From positions 14,688,227 to 14,752,226 of the forward strand of contig JACSVZ010000012.1 of assembly GCA_014706295.1 (NCBI GenBank): DNA of 64,000 nt, in the 5' to 3' direction. The position numbers were made by a program, and so were the translations under genes. Shown here one piece after another: positions 1 to 13,600 of the stretch (its first letter is position 1; each line of letters opens with the position of its first letter). The DNA is from Lycocorax pyrrhopterus obiensis (Eukaryota; Chordata; Aves; Passeriformes; Paradisaeidae). The notes under the pieces were generated by a model. It searched no databases. It was not told the origin of the DNA and saw nothing but the letters and a program-made list of their open reading frames with translations.

Positions 1-1436
1 TGGAAATGTTTTATCTAGAGAATTGCTATCCTCTGCTGCTTTTAGAAGATTAAAAAATAGAGGAATTAAAACCTCTGTGAATGACGTGATTCAGCTGAAT
101 CAAATGGTGGTTTTTTCCCCTCTTGTTTTTATTTCCTCAAAAACTGGGAAAAAAAAGTAAATAGCCATGGGTTGATTCTCTCAGGGAGCTGGAAATGCCC
201 TTGTTTTGTACACTGGAGAGAACATCCAGCCCTGGCTGCTGCACTGTGGGGTGCAGGGAGGCACAGCTGGGTATTCCTGACACCTTGTTCAGATGGAGGG
301 GCAGGAGGAGGCACAGCTGGGTGTTCCTGACACCTTGTTCAGATGGAGGGGCAGGAGGAGGCACAGCTGGGTGTTCCTGACACCTTGTTCAGATGGAGGG
401 GCAGGAGGAGGCACAGCTGGGTGTTCCTGACACCTTGTTCAGATGGAGGAGCAGGAGGAGGCAGAACAGGATGTTCCTGCCACGTTATTCAGCTGGAAGG
501 GCAGGAAGAGGCAGGACTGGATGCTCCTGCCACGTTATTCAGATGGAGAGGCAGGAGGAGGCAGGGCTGCAGCTGCTGTGGGCACCCTGACCTTGTGCTC
601 AGCCCAGACATCTGCAGCAAGCCTGGCTTCCCAAGGTTTTCCTTCATTCGAGCAGTCAGCAAGGCCAGGAGAGCTCTGCCACCCACGTGCCCCTGGCACT
701 GCTGCCTTTCCCAGGGTCCCTGTCACTCTGTCTGTCCCCAGCCCTCAGAGCAGCCTCTCCTCACCACTGCAGTGGTTGCTGCTTGTCATTTCCTCTCATC
801 CTTCCTCAGTGTAAGATGTGTTGTGACCTTCACAGCTCTGCTCAGGAGTGGGCACAGGCTGAACTGACCACGCTTGGAAAAGAAGCAAAGGTGGAGAAAT
901 TTGCTATAGAGCAAAGGGCATCAGACAAGGCCAGGAGGACAAACTGATTTCCTGCAGGCCCTATTCTGACCCTCCTACTTTTAAGTTCTGTAGTCCTGAT
1001 CCTAACCAGTGTCTGGAATTCACTCTTCAGGAGAAGCAGGGTGTGGGGGGAGGGTGCTCCTGTCTTTTGTGAATTCAAAAATCAAAGCTCTGGTATTTGT
1101 GATCCATCATTTTATATCAGCTGAAGAATTAAACGTGGCTCCTCATCCCAGAGCATTTGTGACCCTGGTGTTCTTGCTTGTCCTTCCTGCTGATCCCAAT
1201 GTCCCCCTGGAGGAGCAGCCCTCCTGTGACCTGCTGGATGTCACAGGAACTGCTTGGTGTCTGAGCTCTGTGTTTTGGAAGCTTTAGTACACTAGCAGTG
1301 TATTAAAGAGGAGAGAAAGCAAGGAGCAACAGCAGATCTGCTTACTCACAACTTTCCTTCCCAGCCAAAGGAAAGCTGGGGTGTTCCCAGTGCTCACCAG
1401 TTCCTTATAACCTGTTCCATCTCGGTTTCTTCTCAG
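1..1436 (+). other. Left-edge intron or upstream part of NDK-like gene
   Basis: No exon that I can support. The N-terminal half of NDK domain 1 must be encoded upstream; none of the frames here resembles it. An open stretch after an acceptor-like cctcag at 811 reads CKMCCDLHSSAQEW and runs to a stop without a donor, so I do not call it. The 50 bp minisatellite at 261-560 is the only clear structure. Confidence 0.5.
261..560 (+). repeat. Minisatellite, 6 copies of a 50 bp unit
   Basis: Units of exactly 50 bp begin at 261, 311, 361, 411, 461 and 511 (core gcacagctgg, tgttcctgac, accttgttca, gatggagggg, caggaggag). The first four are near identical. The last two have diverged (ccacgttattc instead of acaccttgttc), so the array seems to have expanded from its left end. 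Reading-frame stretches across it are by-products. Confidence 0.95.
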
Positions 1437-1632
1437 GATCCAGCTGCTGTGGCAGCTCACTGTACCTACCTTACCTCGGGCACTGCCCTCGTGCTGTGCC
1501 TGCAGAGGCCCAACGCTGTGAAGAAGCTGATGGATCTCCTGGGGCCGGAGGATCCTCAGCTGGCCCAAGCACTGGATCCATGCCTCTGGAGGGCTCAGCA
1601 TGGCACCAGCACAGTCCAGAATGGATTTTATG
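1437..1632 (+). CDS. NDK-like gene, exon a (NDK domain 1, central part)
   Basis: Acceptor ctcag at 1432-1436, donor gtaggt from 1633. The exon is 65 codons plus one base (ends in phase 1). It reads D-P-A-A-V-A-A-H then [20 protein letters not shown] and LLGPEDP, matching the NDK core that in active enzymes reads MxSGPVxAMVxxGxNAVxxxRxxLG. It ends in N-G-F-Y-G (1620-1632 plus the next exon), where the catalytic His of NxxHGSD is replaced by Tyr. The other frames are shadows. Confidence 0.85.
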
Positions 1633-4600
1633 GTAGGTTTTTGTAAAAGAAAAGTGCAAAGGCACCGATATACAAATGGACAATATGTTATGTATCGTTT
1701 CCTCCTGCATTGTCACTACACATCCAGCCTTGGAGCAGGGGAGGCCATTATTCCCCAGAAAGCTTTCCCTGTGCTCTTGGTGGCTGAGCTGAGTGTGTCT
1801 CAAGCAATGAAACACTCTCCCAGAAGATATATTCCAAAAGGGTTCTTCCCACAGCAGCCCTAGATCTGTCTTTATCAGGACAGATTTCCTTTGATCTCTT
1901 CCCTGCTTGGTCATTCTGTACTTTGAGCTTGGTTATTTCGTTATTATCCCCAAAACCCATCTGTCTTCCCTGCTTGTGTGTCCCTTCCTGATGTCTCCAT
2001 TACCCATGGGCCAGCTCCAAGATTTCACAAAGACTCCAAGTTCCTGTAACATCCCAAAATGCTGACGGGCTGCCTGGAGAGAGGTGATCCAAAGCTGCTC
2101 TGCCTGAGGCAAGCAGGGACACTCAGCTGTTTCCCACCTGGAAAGGCTCTTTCCAGCTGGCACATGGGCAGAGGCACGGGGCAAGTCAGCATCCTTGGAA
2201 TGCTGAACCATCCCAGCTCCTCTGCCAGCAGGGAGGCACTGGAGTGTGTGTGGGAGGGGGTGAAGGATGGGAAAATGGGAAGTATCCCTGGAGAGAGCAG
2301 CCTGTGGAGAGCCCAGCATTATTGCCACAAGGAGGGAAGGATGTCATTCCAAAATTCCCACGGAATTAAGCGCGGTCAGCTCCCTGCCTGTGCCTCTCCT
2401 CAGTGTTGCGCTGATTTTGCTCTAACAGTTAAAGGAATATAAAAATAGTGAAGCAATAATTGCTGTAAGCTCAGGTGAAGTGGCTGGCAGGCACTGTGTG
2501 CCCTCAAGTCCCACAAGAACTTTCCTGACAAGATCCATTGGATTATTTGGCTCTTCCTGTTGTATCCTGGGCTGTGAGATCACTCCCTCTTTTCATCCAT
2601 ATCCAGTGGACTGCTGAGAACTGGCAGGGAATGAAGGAGCCACAGCTTGGGAAAGAGAACCAACCCCTCACTGCAGAACCTTCTTTACCCCTGAGGACTA
2701 GGATTCAGCCAGGAGAGATCTCTCACCATGATCCCACAGGATTCGTGGGAGTGACTGAAGAGCAGGATCCACCTACACAAAAAAAAGTGGTCAGGGCTCT
2801 TCAGCCAGTCCTTTTCCATTCTCAGCCCCTGCTCCTCTTGCTCTTGAGATGAATGGATTGTGCATCCAGATTGCTCTGAAACTCCTCAGTCGTGGCTAAG
2901 AATGGGTAATAGATACCCCAGATTTCAGATGTTTGCTACAGTTGGAGCATCCCCAGCCTAACTCAGTGAAAACGAGCAAGGGAAGCTGAGTCTCATCCCG
3001 TTTTGTTGGGAGTTACAGGGAGCTCACTGTGTGAGAGAGATGCTTGGATGTTCTGACTCCCTTCAGACCCCTAGGTTGGGACCTGAAGTTGCTCTTGAGA
3101 TCTGGGCTGAGCCCAGAGCTGGCCCTGCCCTCTGAGCCAGCCCCTGTGCTCTGTGCAGGACCCAGCTGTGGGCCTGGCCCACAAAGCCCTCCCTGCACAC
3201 ATCCCAGGAAAAGGGATGCAGCTGTAGCTAACTCTGATGGATCTGACCCAGCTGCTCTGCCCTGGAGCTGTCTGTCCATAAGGAAAGGACTGTTCCTAAC
3301 CCCCTGCACCTCCCAGAGCTTGTCCTCCAACACAGGTGAAACATTTACCTACAAGTTAAGCTGGAAGAACCTTCAGTGAGTAACTGGGGGACTGTGCAAG
3401 ACCATCTTCCTTTCCTAGGAGGGAATTCTAAGCTTTCCTAGTTTTGCTCCAGCTGAGGAAGAACTTCAGTTAATGCCTGAAGCAGAGCAAACTCTCACTT
3501 TTCCTCCCTAAGTGACAGGGGAAATGCAATTTAGATGAAGATGGGGTTCCAGGGAGACTGGTGAACCAAGAAATGCAGCTTTAAAGCTCTGGGGCTCAGC
3601 TGCAGAGGCAAACCTGCACCCTCCCCTCTCTTCTGGGGCTTGGGAAGTCATTGCATTGTGCTTCTTCTTCCATCCGAAGAGCTCTGACATATGCACCCTA
3701 CACTCCCTTGTACCTTGAGCAAAGTGAGAGTAAAACGCTCATTTTGGGAGCATCTGTGTTCTCTGTAATGCCACAAATGATGGAAGCACAGAGCTTTTGG
3801 TGTGGAGGTGTGGGAAGGATCCAGCCCAGCTCCTACACTGGTGACTTACACAGCCTCAGGATTGTAAACTGCTGCCTTGAGGGCTCTGGCTATACAAAAC
3901 CTGGAATTATGGAGCTCAAACAGGGCTGAGTGCTCTCAGGTGGGATCCTTTGAATGGGCAGCCTCAAAGGTGGTAATATTTCAGAGGATATTTGGATCCC
4001 AGGAGCATGGTCTGTGCCAGCACATTGACACTATCTAAACTCCAGTAGAAAGAGCTTTTCCCTCTCTAATGTTTTCCATCCACAAATCTCCAAACATTCT
4101 GAGTAATGCTTTCTAACACTGTTGCTTTATAGGGAAATATTCAGCTGCTAAGCCTGGAGGGACCTCTCGAGTCACTGAGTTCAGTTAATTCCCTCACAGA
4201 CAACCCCATCACGTTTTCCCTTCCATGAGCACCCACCCCAACTGGACAGATATCCCAGAGCTTTGAGAGCTAAAAATCTTCTTACATTTTCAAACTTAAA
4301 TATAGCCATGTACAGTTTGTGCCCATTTGTTCCTGTGCCATTATCTTTATTTTAAGTAGCTCTTTTTACACCTCTGACCTTTCCTACCCTGAAGTGTTTA
4401 TCAGAAATCAGATTTGTTTCTCAGCCTTGGGTCGTGTTGGGTCAAAGGAGCCAAGGTCTGGTTTAACTCTTCAGATGATTCTCCATTTCCCCAGTCATCC
4501 CCACGTCATTTCTCTGACTGTTCCAGTCTCAATTTACCTTTCTCAACCAGAGGTGAACAGAAAAATGTACTTCCATCAGCAATGCCTCGTGCTAATTCTG

Positions 4601-7600
4601 ATTTCCACGGTCAGTCAGAGTTCCCAGCGTGTTTGGGACCTGCATTATTGTTACTAAGCACATTTGTTTCACTAACTAGTAGCTCTTTCCCTTCAGTGAG
4701 AGCAGCCTGGTGTGATCCAGAAGCAAGGGAACAACAGGATTTAGAGCTGGAATTGAAAGGTTTCACAGTCTCCTTAACACGATTCCCTCAGCTCCACTGT
4801 TAGGAAATAGAAGGAGTCTTGTTTACATGAGGAAGCTGCTGAGTGATAGTAGGACAGAATCAAAATACCAAGGAGGCAATGGAACTCTTCTAAATATAAT
4901 GGTTTAAAATGTTTGCTATTACTGTACAGAACAGCTGGCCTTTAAAGCAATTACTGCAGTGAGTTGCACATCATCAATCTCTCCAAAAGATGAGTGTGAG
5001 TCTAGAGAATGTTTAATTCATGGCCTGAGAGAATCTTCTCATTGTATTTATCTCTCAGGCTCCAGATCCTACCCGGTGGCTGTCCGGGATGTGAAGCTGT
5101 TTTTCCCAGAAGGGCTGTGCTGTGCCCAGTGTCAGCCAGGGCAGGAGCAAGAGGTAGGAATCTGCCCTTTCCTGAGCTTTATCCTGCTGTGCCACAGCAG
5201 TGCCTCTGGCCCTGCTATCCCATGACTTCTCTCCTGTTAAGCTTTAAATAATGCTGCTTGGATGTGTTTCCCCAGAGTTTTCCTTGTGCTGGGGCTGTTC
5301 TTCCCACACTCTGCTCCCTCTGTATGACCCAGGCGGCCTCGCTGGGGAGGAGCTGCTGCAGATCTGTTTGTTCAGCAACCTCTGCTGTAAATTTGGGAGG
5401 GCTCAGGGCTTGTGCTCAAATGATCAACATTGCTTTGGAACAGGGAAAGCAGCCTAACCCTGACTGCTGAGGCACACTTGACCCAGAAGCTGGTTTTTTA
5501 CCACCTCTGTATCATTCAGGGATGGAGACGAGGCGGGATGGCTGATGATGTGAAAATGATTGGGATGTGCTCAACCAAGGGCTGGAAATGTTTGAGCTTT
5601 GGCGTGACCCAGAGGTGATCCAGCTGAGATGGTCCCAGGAGATTAGCTCTGGGAATGGCCACATCTGTGATGGGCTTCACTAACATGGATGTGCAGCTCA
5701 GTGCAGGGCATCGTGACTGTGCCAGTTCATTCAGGGACAGAAGGGAGCTGCTACACCCCAGTGTGGCACTGGGGAAAGCTGTCAGACTCTCAGAGGTTTT
5801 GTTTGAGCTCCTGGCCTTGAAAAGCTAGGAGTAGAGACCTTAGAATGATGTCTGGATATGGGACCTTGAAAAGGATGACGAGATGCTGCACTGAATTAAG
5901 CCTCAATTAAAAAGAAGAATGCATGCAAAATGTTCTTGTATCTCCAGACGGGCAGGTGTTTTCTAGGCTGGCAATTACAGAAGTACAAGACAGCAACAAA
6001 AGCTTCACAGCTTGCCTGAATCAATACTTGAGGAGTGTTATCCCTCCTCATTAGGTAATGTGCTCACATGACTTGCTTCTCCCTCCCTCCCTGCCTTCCC
6101 TCCTGCAGATCTATAACCTGAAACACGACCCCATCCTCAGCCTGGGCATCAGGAAGCAGCGCAAGATCCTCATCCGTGACCCGGGAAGGCATCCCAGTGT
6201 CCTGGGCTCTGAGCAGCCAGGCAGTCCTGGTAAGGAATGTAACTCCTGTTAGAGGCTGGGACTGCTATTGATTAACTGGACAGCAAGACAAACCATCTGG
6301 TGGCAGCAGGATTGGGTATTGATGTCCTTTCAGAAGGGAGAGACAGCTCTGAGCTGCAGAGAACAGCTCCAGGGGAGTCCAGCCTTTAACTGTTCACCTG
6401 CCAGCACTTCAGGGCTTTAAAGACAGAGCTGTCCACAAGGGCAGCAGCAGAACAAGCACTGACAACACAGCTGGTGGCAGACCAGCACATGTTCCTCCCT
6501 GAACCCTTCCCAGGTGTCTCAGCACAGCCTTGGTGGTTCGTGTCCATTCACAGCCTCCCCTGGAGAGGCAGGGCTGGGCAGTGCTGAGCCGTTCTGTGCT
6601 GTGAGTAGGTAAATATCAATTGGTGCAGGGAGTGCTGCTGGCAGCGTGGCCAGAGACCTCTCCTGAGCTGGGCTGAGAGCTCATTCAGCTCCCACTGCTG
6701 CTGAGCAGCTGCCAGCTCCAAATGACTCCCAGCTATGGCCAAGCTGACTTTGATTGGGAGCTGAGGCCTCAGCCAGGCTGACACTTCTGGGATGCAGCAG
6801 CTTCTCAGGGCCTTTCCTGCTGATTTGACTTGATGGATGTGTAAACACAGCTGTGGTGCAGGGGATGGCACTGACACAGGGGAACGCTTCCACCGTGGGA
6901 TGTTGTGGATTGATCCCAAGCCTTTATAAACAAGCAGGGACCAGGTGAAGCATCCCTGTGGTGTTCCCTGGGGAGTAGAATTGTTTAGAACCAGGCTATT
7001 CTCATTCCTGTAGCTTCAGTTGTGATGTGACTGATGTGGGCAGCTCAGAAATGTTCCTGTGCTACTCCTGATCACTGCAGTCGTTAATCCCAGCAGGGGA
7101 ACCACAGGATTGTTGTGGATGGGAGAGGAGTGTGATAAAAATGTGACAGAATCCCAGCCCAGCCCTGCCTGACACAGGACTTGGGGGGCGCAGTGGTCAC
7201 ATCCCAGCAGGTGCAGCAGTGCAAGGAGGGGGTGGTAAATCAAGTCCTCTGCCCTTGGGGTGAACACCAAGTCACTTTTGTGCAAGGGGTCTCTGAAGGA
7301 GGATTTGTCCCAAGGTATTTGGGAAGGGTGTTTTCCCCATCGTTTTAGTGCACAATGGGAAAGCACCGGGCCTGTAGCACAAGTTTGCTGTGACTGAATC
7401 ACTTGATTTGTAGAAGAGATTCCATAAAATAAAATAAAATAATGAAACAGCCTGTTGTGGAGAGGGCACAGGTACTCTGCAGGCTTTGCACAGCTCAGTG
7501 TCGGGAGCTAATCTCAAAATACACGCCCCTAATTTCCTGCTGCACGAGGGTATCTCAGCCTTGAAGATGCCTAAGCAGAGTAAAAAGGAAAGGAGTGTAC

Positions 7601-10600
7601 AGCCCTGATGTGTTTGTGTCTCAGAAAATGTATTTCAAAGAGTTACTGCCCTGGGAAAGCAAGTCCACGTGATCTCTGAACTGTCAGGCACGATCTCGTA
7701 AGTGCCTCCAGCAAAGCAGACACATCACTCACGTTCTGGGCTCATCTTGGACACTAGAGGAAGCTCTTGCACACAAGGAAACCTCCTTCCAGCAAATAAT
7801 TATCACAAAGCTGCTGCTTAATGGACAGACAGATTTATCATGAGGAAAATATGAACTACATTAAGCCTCACGTATGCTGAGCAGAATTACATTTGGGATT
7901 ATAAAAGCAGCTGGATTAGCAGCTTTCTCTGCTTGGGAAAAATGAAAATAGAATAGTATCTCCTGTAGCAAACCAGCAGTTGTCCTTGTCTGACTCCTGA
8001 AATGGGGTCACTCCTGCTGTCTTGTGATCTCCAGACAGGGACACAAAGGCGTGCAGCAGCTCGGGATGAGCATCCCTGAGCACATCCCAGAGCACATCCC
8101 AGAGCAAATCCCAGAGCAAATCCCAGAGCGCATCCAGGAGCACATCCCTGAGCGCATCCCAGAGCGCATCCCTGAGCGCATCCCAGAGCACATCCCAGGG
8201 CACATCCCAGAGCACATCCCAGAGCAAATCCCAGAGCACATCCCAGAGCACATCCCAGAGCAAATCCCAGAGCAAATCCCAGAGCGCATCCCTGAGCGCA
8301 TCCCTGAGCACATCCCAGGGCACATCCCAGGGCACATCCCAGAGCGCATCCCAGAGCAAATCCCAGAGCGCATCCAGGAGCACATCCCTGAGCGCATCCC
8401 AGAGCACATCCCTGAGCACATCCAGGAGCGCATCCCAGAGCACATCCCTGAGCACATCCCTGAGCGCATCCCAGAGCGCATCCCTGAGCGCATCCCTGAG
8501 CACATCCCAGAGCACATCCCTGAGCACATCCCTGAGCGCATCCCAGAGCACATCCCTGAGCACATCCAGGAGCGCATCCCAGAGCACATCCCTGAGCACA
8601 TCCCAGAGCGCATCCCAGAGCGCATCCCTGAGCGCATCCCTGAGCGCATCCCTGAGCGCATCCCTGAGCACATCCCAGGGCACATCCCAGAGCAAATCCC
8701 TGAGCCCCGGTGCCTCCGACTCCATGGACGCGTCTGTGCCAGGGCAGAGGCACCGAGAGGGCTCAGAGTTTCTGGGAGCAGAGCCCAAATAAGTGTTTTG
8801 CTCTTTTCCCATCAGGTCAGCTATTGCCGGAGAACCTCTGCCAAACCACTTGCCTGGTGCTGCCTGGGATAATCCTGCGGGGTTCGGAGCCCCCCCCGTA
8901 CGTGGAGCTGCTGGAGGAGCTCGTGGGCAGCGGCTTTGCGGTGACCGGAGCTCGCCTGGCCGTGCTGGACTCACCTCAGGCTCTCTGCATCTCCCAGATG
9001 CTCAGCAGGGCCAAGGGCAGTGTTGCAGCAAAGGTACGGAACAGCTGGAGCTGGGCTTTGCTTGCTTGGCACAAAAGAAGAGCCTTTTGATGCCTTGCTC
9101 TGATGTGCTGCCCTGAGCAAACGGGCTTTGGTGGCACCATTGCAACACTGCCTCTGAGCCCTGGCACCTCTGGTGAGTAATGTGGGCACTGGGGACACTT
9201 CCTGCTGTTCCTGCATCCCTGGGAGCCCTTGACACCATCCTGTGTGAACATAACCCTCATGGGAATGGCCCATGCATCCTTCACTTATTGAATGTTTCAT
9301 GCCAGTCAGCCATCAGTGCCCTGTTCTGTGTGTTCTGCTGCAGTCTCCTGTCTCGTTTCTCCATATAAATACAGTTTCTATTTCCCTATCTGTAATCACA
9401 CCCCGTTAATCCTCCTCTACAATGCTAAACAACCCTTTCACTTCTTGGGCTGTGCCCTGCAGCCTGAGCCAGAGATTTCCCACCTGGAGCATTGCCTCCA
9501 ACTCTGGGGTTCCCAGCACAGGAAGGACATGGAGCTGCTGGAGCAAATCCAGAGGAGGCCCCAGGATGATCAGAGGGATGGAGCAGCTCTGCTGTGAGGA
9601 AAGGCTGAGGGAACTGGGATTGATCACCTGGAGAAGAAAAGGCTTTGGGGTGACCTCATTGTGGCCTTCCAGTGTGTGAAGGAGCTACAAGAAAGATGGA
9701 GAGAGACCATTTACAAGGGCCTGGAGTGAGAGCACAAGGGGAATGGCTTCCCACTGCCAGAGGGCAGGGCTAGATGGGATATGGGGAAGGAATTGTTCCC
9801 TGGGAGGGTGGGGAGGCCCTGGCACAGGGTGCCCAGAGAAGCTGTGGCTGCCCCTGGATCCCTGGCAGTGTCCAAGGCCAGGCTGGCTGGGGCTTGGAGC
9901 ACCCTGGGCTAGTGGAAGGTGTCCCTGCCCATGGCAGGGGATGGGACAAGATGGGCTTTGAGGTCCCTTCCAAGCCAGGCCATTCTGTGGCTCTCAGTGG
10001 GTGCAGCCCAGCCTGGGGTTTGGGCACAGGATGTGCGGCTGGCCTGAGCTGACATTGCTCCACAGCAACAGAATACCAGGCCCAGAGTGTTTTCCTCTTG
10101 CTGTAGGAGAAGCCCAGCCAGTCAGGAACCTTGCCTGGACAAAGCTGGAAGGTGGAATGTGCAGGAAAGTGCTGTCAGCAGCAGAGAGTAAACAAGGGGG
10201 GAAAGTAATTACAGTGGCAGTAGCAAACCAACAATCACCCGAGGGCTGTCAGACCACAGCAGGCCCTTCACAAAACACGAACATTTGGGCTTCCAGCTCT
10301 CAGTTCTAAGTCTTGGGTGTTATCTGTAATAGGAGCAGGTAAGATCTTTTCAGGTTGTGCTTTTTAAAACTGACAGCATCCCTTTGAAGTACATCTGTAT
10401 GGAACAGCAATTACATCGAGCAGCCAATTAGTGTAAGCACTGCTTGCCTGTGCCTGGAGTCCCCCGAGGATCCATCCCTCTGCACATGGAATGTGCACAG
10501 CTCTCTAGGAAGGACAAATCAGCGTTGGGGGAGCAGAGCCATCCCTCCTTCCTCCTGTCAGAGATAAATGGCCCTGGGCAGAGCTGGCGTGTTTCCAGAA

Positions 10601-13600
10601 GGATCTGGCACTGCTGAGCCAAAGGTGAATGTTACAGCCTTTGCTTTCCCTCGCTGGAAGGGAGATGGGCTGCTGCAAGTAATGAGTGTTTCTGCTACAA
10701 TATCTCAATATTTACCTGTCTTGGTGTTCCTGCTTCCAGCAGAGGCTGGGACTGAGTAACACACCCAGATAATCTGCTGGTTTTCACTCAGAGAGGGCAG
10801 CAGGAATATTGGTGGGCTGTAGGGATCACGAACAGCTCAGACATGGCACTGGCTCTGTCTGGAAGGATCTGCTGCTCTGTGGCTCCTGTTCCTCACCCAT
10901 CAGCCAGACTTAGAGACTTGTTCAAGTGCAGAGCAGCACCAAAGCTCTGTTCCTCCCTCTCTTGCAGTGTTCCCTGCTGAAGGATGGGTTGTGCCTGGTG
11001 CTGGCAGCAGAGTGGGACAGCGCCGTCACCTCCCTGGGCTCCCTGCTGGACAGGTAAGGAGCAGCTCCTGCCCTGAGGGAGGGCACCTTTCTTTTCTGTA
11101 CCTCTGAAAAAGGCAGCTGCCACTCCAAGGCAGCCTGTTCTGCACTGTTACCTCGTTCATGGGTCAGTCACTGTGTCACGGAATTGTTCAGGCTGGGAAA
11201 GATCAAGTCCAGCCACCAGCATGGTCACCATTAAACCAGGCCCTCAAGTGCCACATCCACACATTTTTTTAACACTTCCAGGGACGGTCACCCCAGCACT
11301 GCCCTGGGCAGCTGTGCCAGTGCCTGACCACCCTTTCCATGAAGGAATTTTCCCAATATCCAACCTAAACCTCCCCTGGCACAGCCGAGGCCGTTTCCCC
11401 TTGTCCTGTCCCTGTTCCCTGGGAGCAGAGCCCGACCCCCCCCCGGCTGCCCCCTCCTGTCAGGGAGTTGTGCAGAGCCACAAGGTCCCCCCTGAGCCTC
11501 CTTTTCTCCAGGCTGAGCCCCTTTCCCAGCTCCCTCAGCCGCTCCTGGAGCTCCAGCCCCTTCCCAGCTCCGTTCCCTTCCCTGCACCTGCTCCAGCCCC
11601 TCAGTGTCTCTTGTCACGAGGGGCCCAATACCTGAGAGTGTCCCCCACTTTCCAAGTCATGTGTCCTCTACTCAGGACCTTTAAAACCCGAGTTGTGTTC
11701 TTTGTTAAGGACCTGCAGTGTCCATAAGGCTTGGCAGCATGGTTCCATGAATACAGGGAATTCTCTGAAATAAGGACTCACTTTGGGAATAGACCTGCTG
11801 AATCAATAAAATTCCTAGGAGAAATATCTTAGCAGATTTTATGTTTGCTGTGGGAAAAAAAAAAACCAACCAAAAAACCAAACCTTAAAATAAACACCAG
11901 AGAGCAAAATCAAAAATGAGCCTCTTAAATAAACCACCAGAAACGCTGGGTAGAGGATGTATAAGGCTGGAAAAACAAACAGAACCCCTCTGCAGGGACT
12001 GATTAGTGAAACGGAGTGATTAGCAGGGCAATTAACCCTGTGTTCCCCAGAGGGAAGGGTTCCCTGCACGGGGCTGGTATTTGGCACTGGCGTGTGCAGC
12101 TCTCGCACATGGCTCCTCTGGCACAGGAACCAAGAGTCGCTTTTGTGCCACGTTCCATGTGGAGCAGCCCAGCAGCCACGCCAAAAACCCCGTCCTGACT
12201 TTGGCCGTGCCCTCTGGAGGACTTGCAGCAAGTGCTGTCAGTGGGGCAGGAATGCTGCAGTTCGCAGGCACCAGGGGATCAAAACTGAACATCCCCGTTG
12301 CTGCACCTCCGAGTTCTCAACCTTTGCAGAAATGTTCCCAGGGCCACACCTGGGAGGAACGGTTGGAACAGATTTCATTGGGAACTTTGCAAAAATGTTA
12401 CTGACGGCATTTTGACTTCGCTTCCATTCATTTCAAATCACACCCTTGGGAGCCACGTCCCAAAGCTTCCACTCTGCAAGGGGAGAAAACCAGCAAGTTA
12501 CCCAAGAGCTTGGTGCTGAGATTTCTCTCATCCTTTCTCTGATTTACAATGAAAAAAAAAAGTGAGTTTTGGGAACCCTGGAGGTCACTGCTGGAGGTAG
12601 CTCTGGGAGAGTCACTCAAGATCCCCCCACCGCTTCATTTTCCCCCAGCATCACAGCCATGGGTGCTGCTTAACAGATGAGCTGCAGCCCAGCACTTCCT
12701 CTCGTTTCGGTTTCCAGTGGCCAGTCCCAAGCAGCCCCTCCAGAGCCACCTCCCGTGGCTTCTCCTGGCTTTCAGAGAGCCAAGGGGCTGAGCAGGGAGT
12801 GGGCAGGAATAGGTGCCAATCTCTGCACCTTCACCCCTCATCCTGCTCTGTGCAAAGGATGAACTTCTGTGCTGAACTCCAAAATACACGTGCATAACTC
12901 ATGGGGGTCAGGAGGCACTTCCAAAGGGCAGGATCCAGCCCCAAACAGCAGGATGTACCCCAAACAAACGGATCCACTCTCAAACAGCGGGATCCAGCCC
13001 CAAACAGCAGGATTTGGCCCCAAACAGCAGGATCTACCCCCAAACAGCAGGATTCGGTCTCAAACAGCAGGATCTGCCCCCAAACAGCAGGATTCGGCCC
13101 CAAACAAACGGATCCAGCCCAAACCAGCAGGATCTGCCCCCAAACAGCAGGATTCGGCCCCAAACAAACGGATCCAGCCCAAACCAGCAGGATCTACCCC
13201 CAAATAGCAGGATTCGGCCCCAAACGGATCCAGCCCCAAACAGCAGGATCTACCCCCAAACAGCAGGATCCACCCGCAAAGAGCAGGATCCACTCTGCCT
13301 CTCCCCCCAGTGCCAGAACCAGCGATCACAGAGCCATTTCAAACCAGATGTACAAAAAACAACCCCATTTTTGCCTCCATGATGGAAAATGCCTGTGGAA
13401 GGGAGGGGCAGCAAGGAGTGCCCGAGGGTGGGAGGAGGGAGGGCTCTGATGCTCAGGGAGATCGGGAGCTCATGCCCGCATTGTCTCCCAGGCCGTCGAA
13501 CTGTTTAAAATCCGCCTGACTTCACTGGTGCCTCCCAAGGACACTTCATGCCAAGACATCTTCAATTTAAATAACACCAGAGGTTAATTACTCCTCCAGC

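Noticed and set aside
687..947. An acceptor followed by CKMCCDLHSSAQEWAQAEL as a possible exon
   Set aside because: No clear donor before the stop and no similarity to the missing N-terminal half of the NDK domain.
8066..8706. Possible CRISPR array or coding repeat
   Set aside because: Contiguous 12 bp units without unique spacers in a vertebrate intron.
7899..8974. Open frames of 225-352 codons on both strands
   Set aside because: They are translations of the 12 bp minisatellite; period 3 follows from unit length, and no domain or splice support exists.
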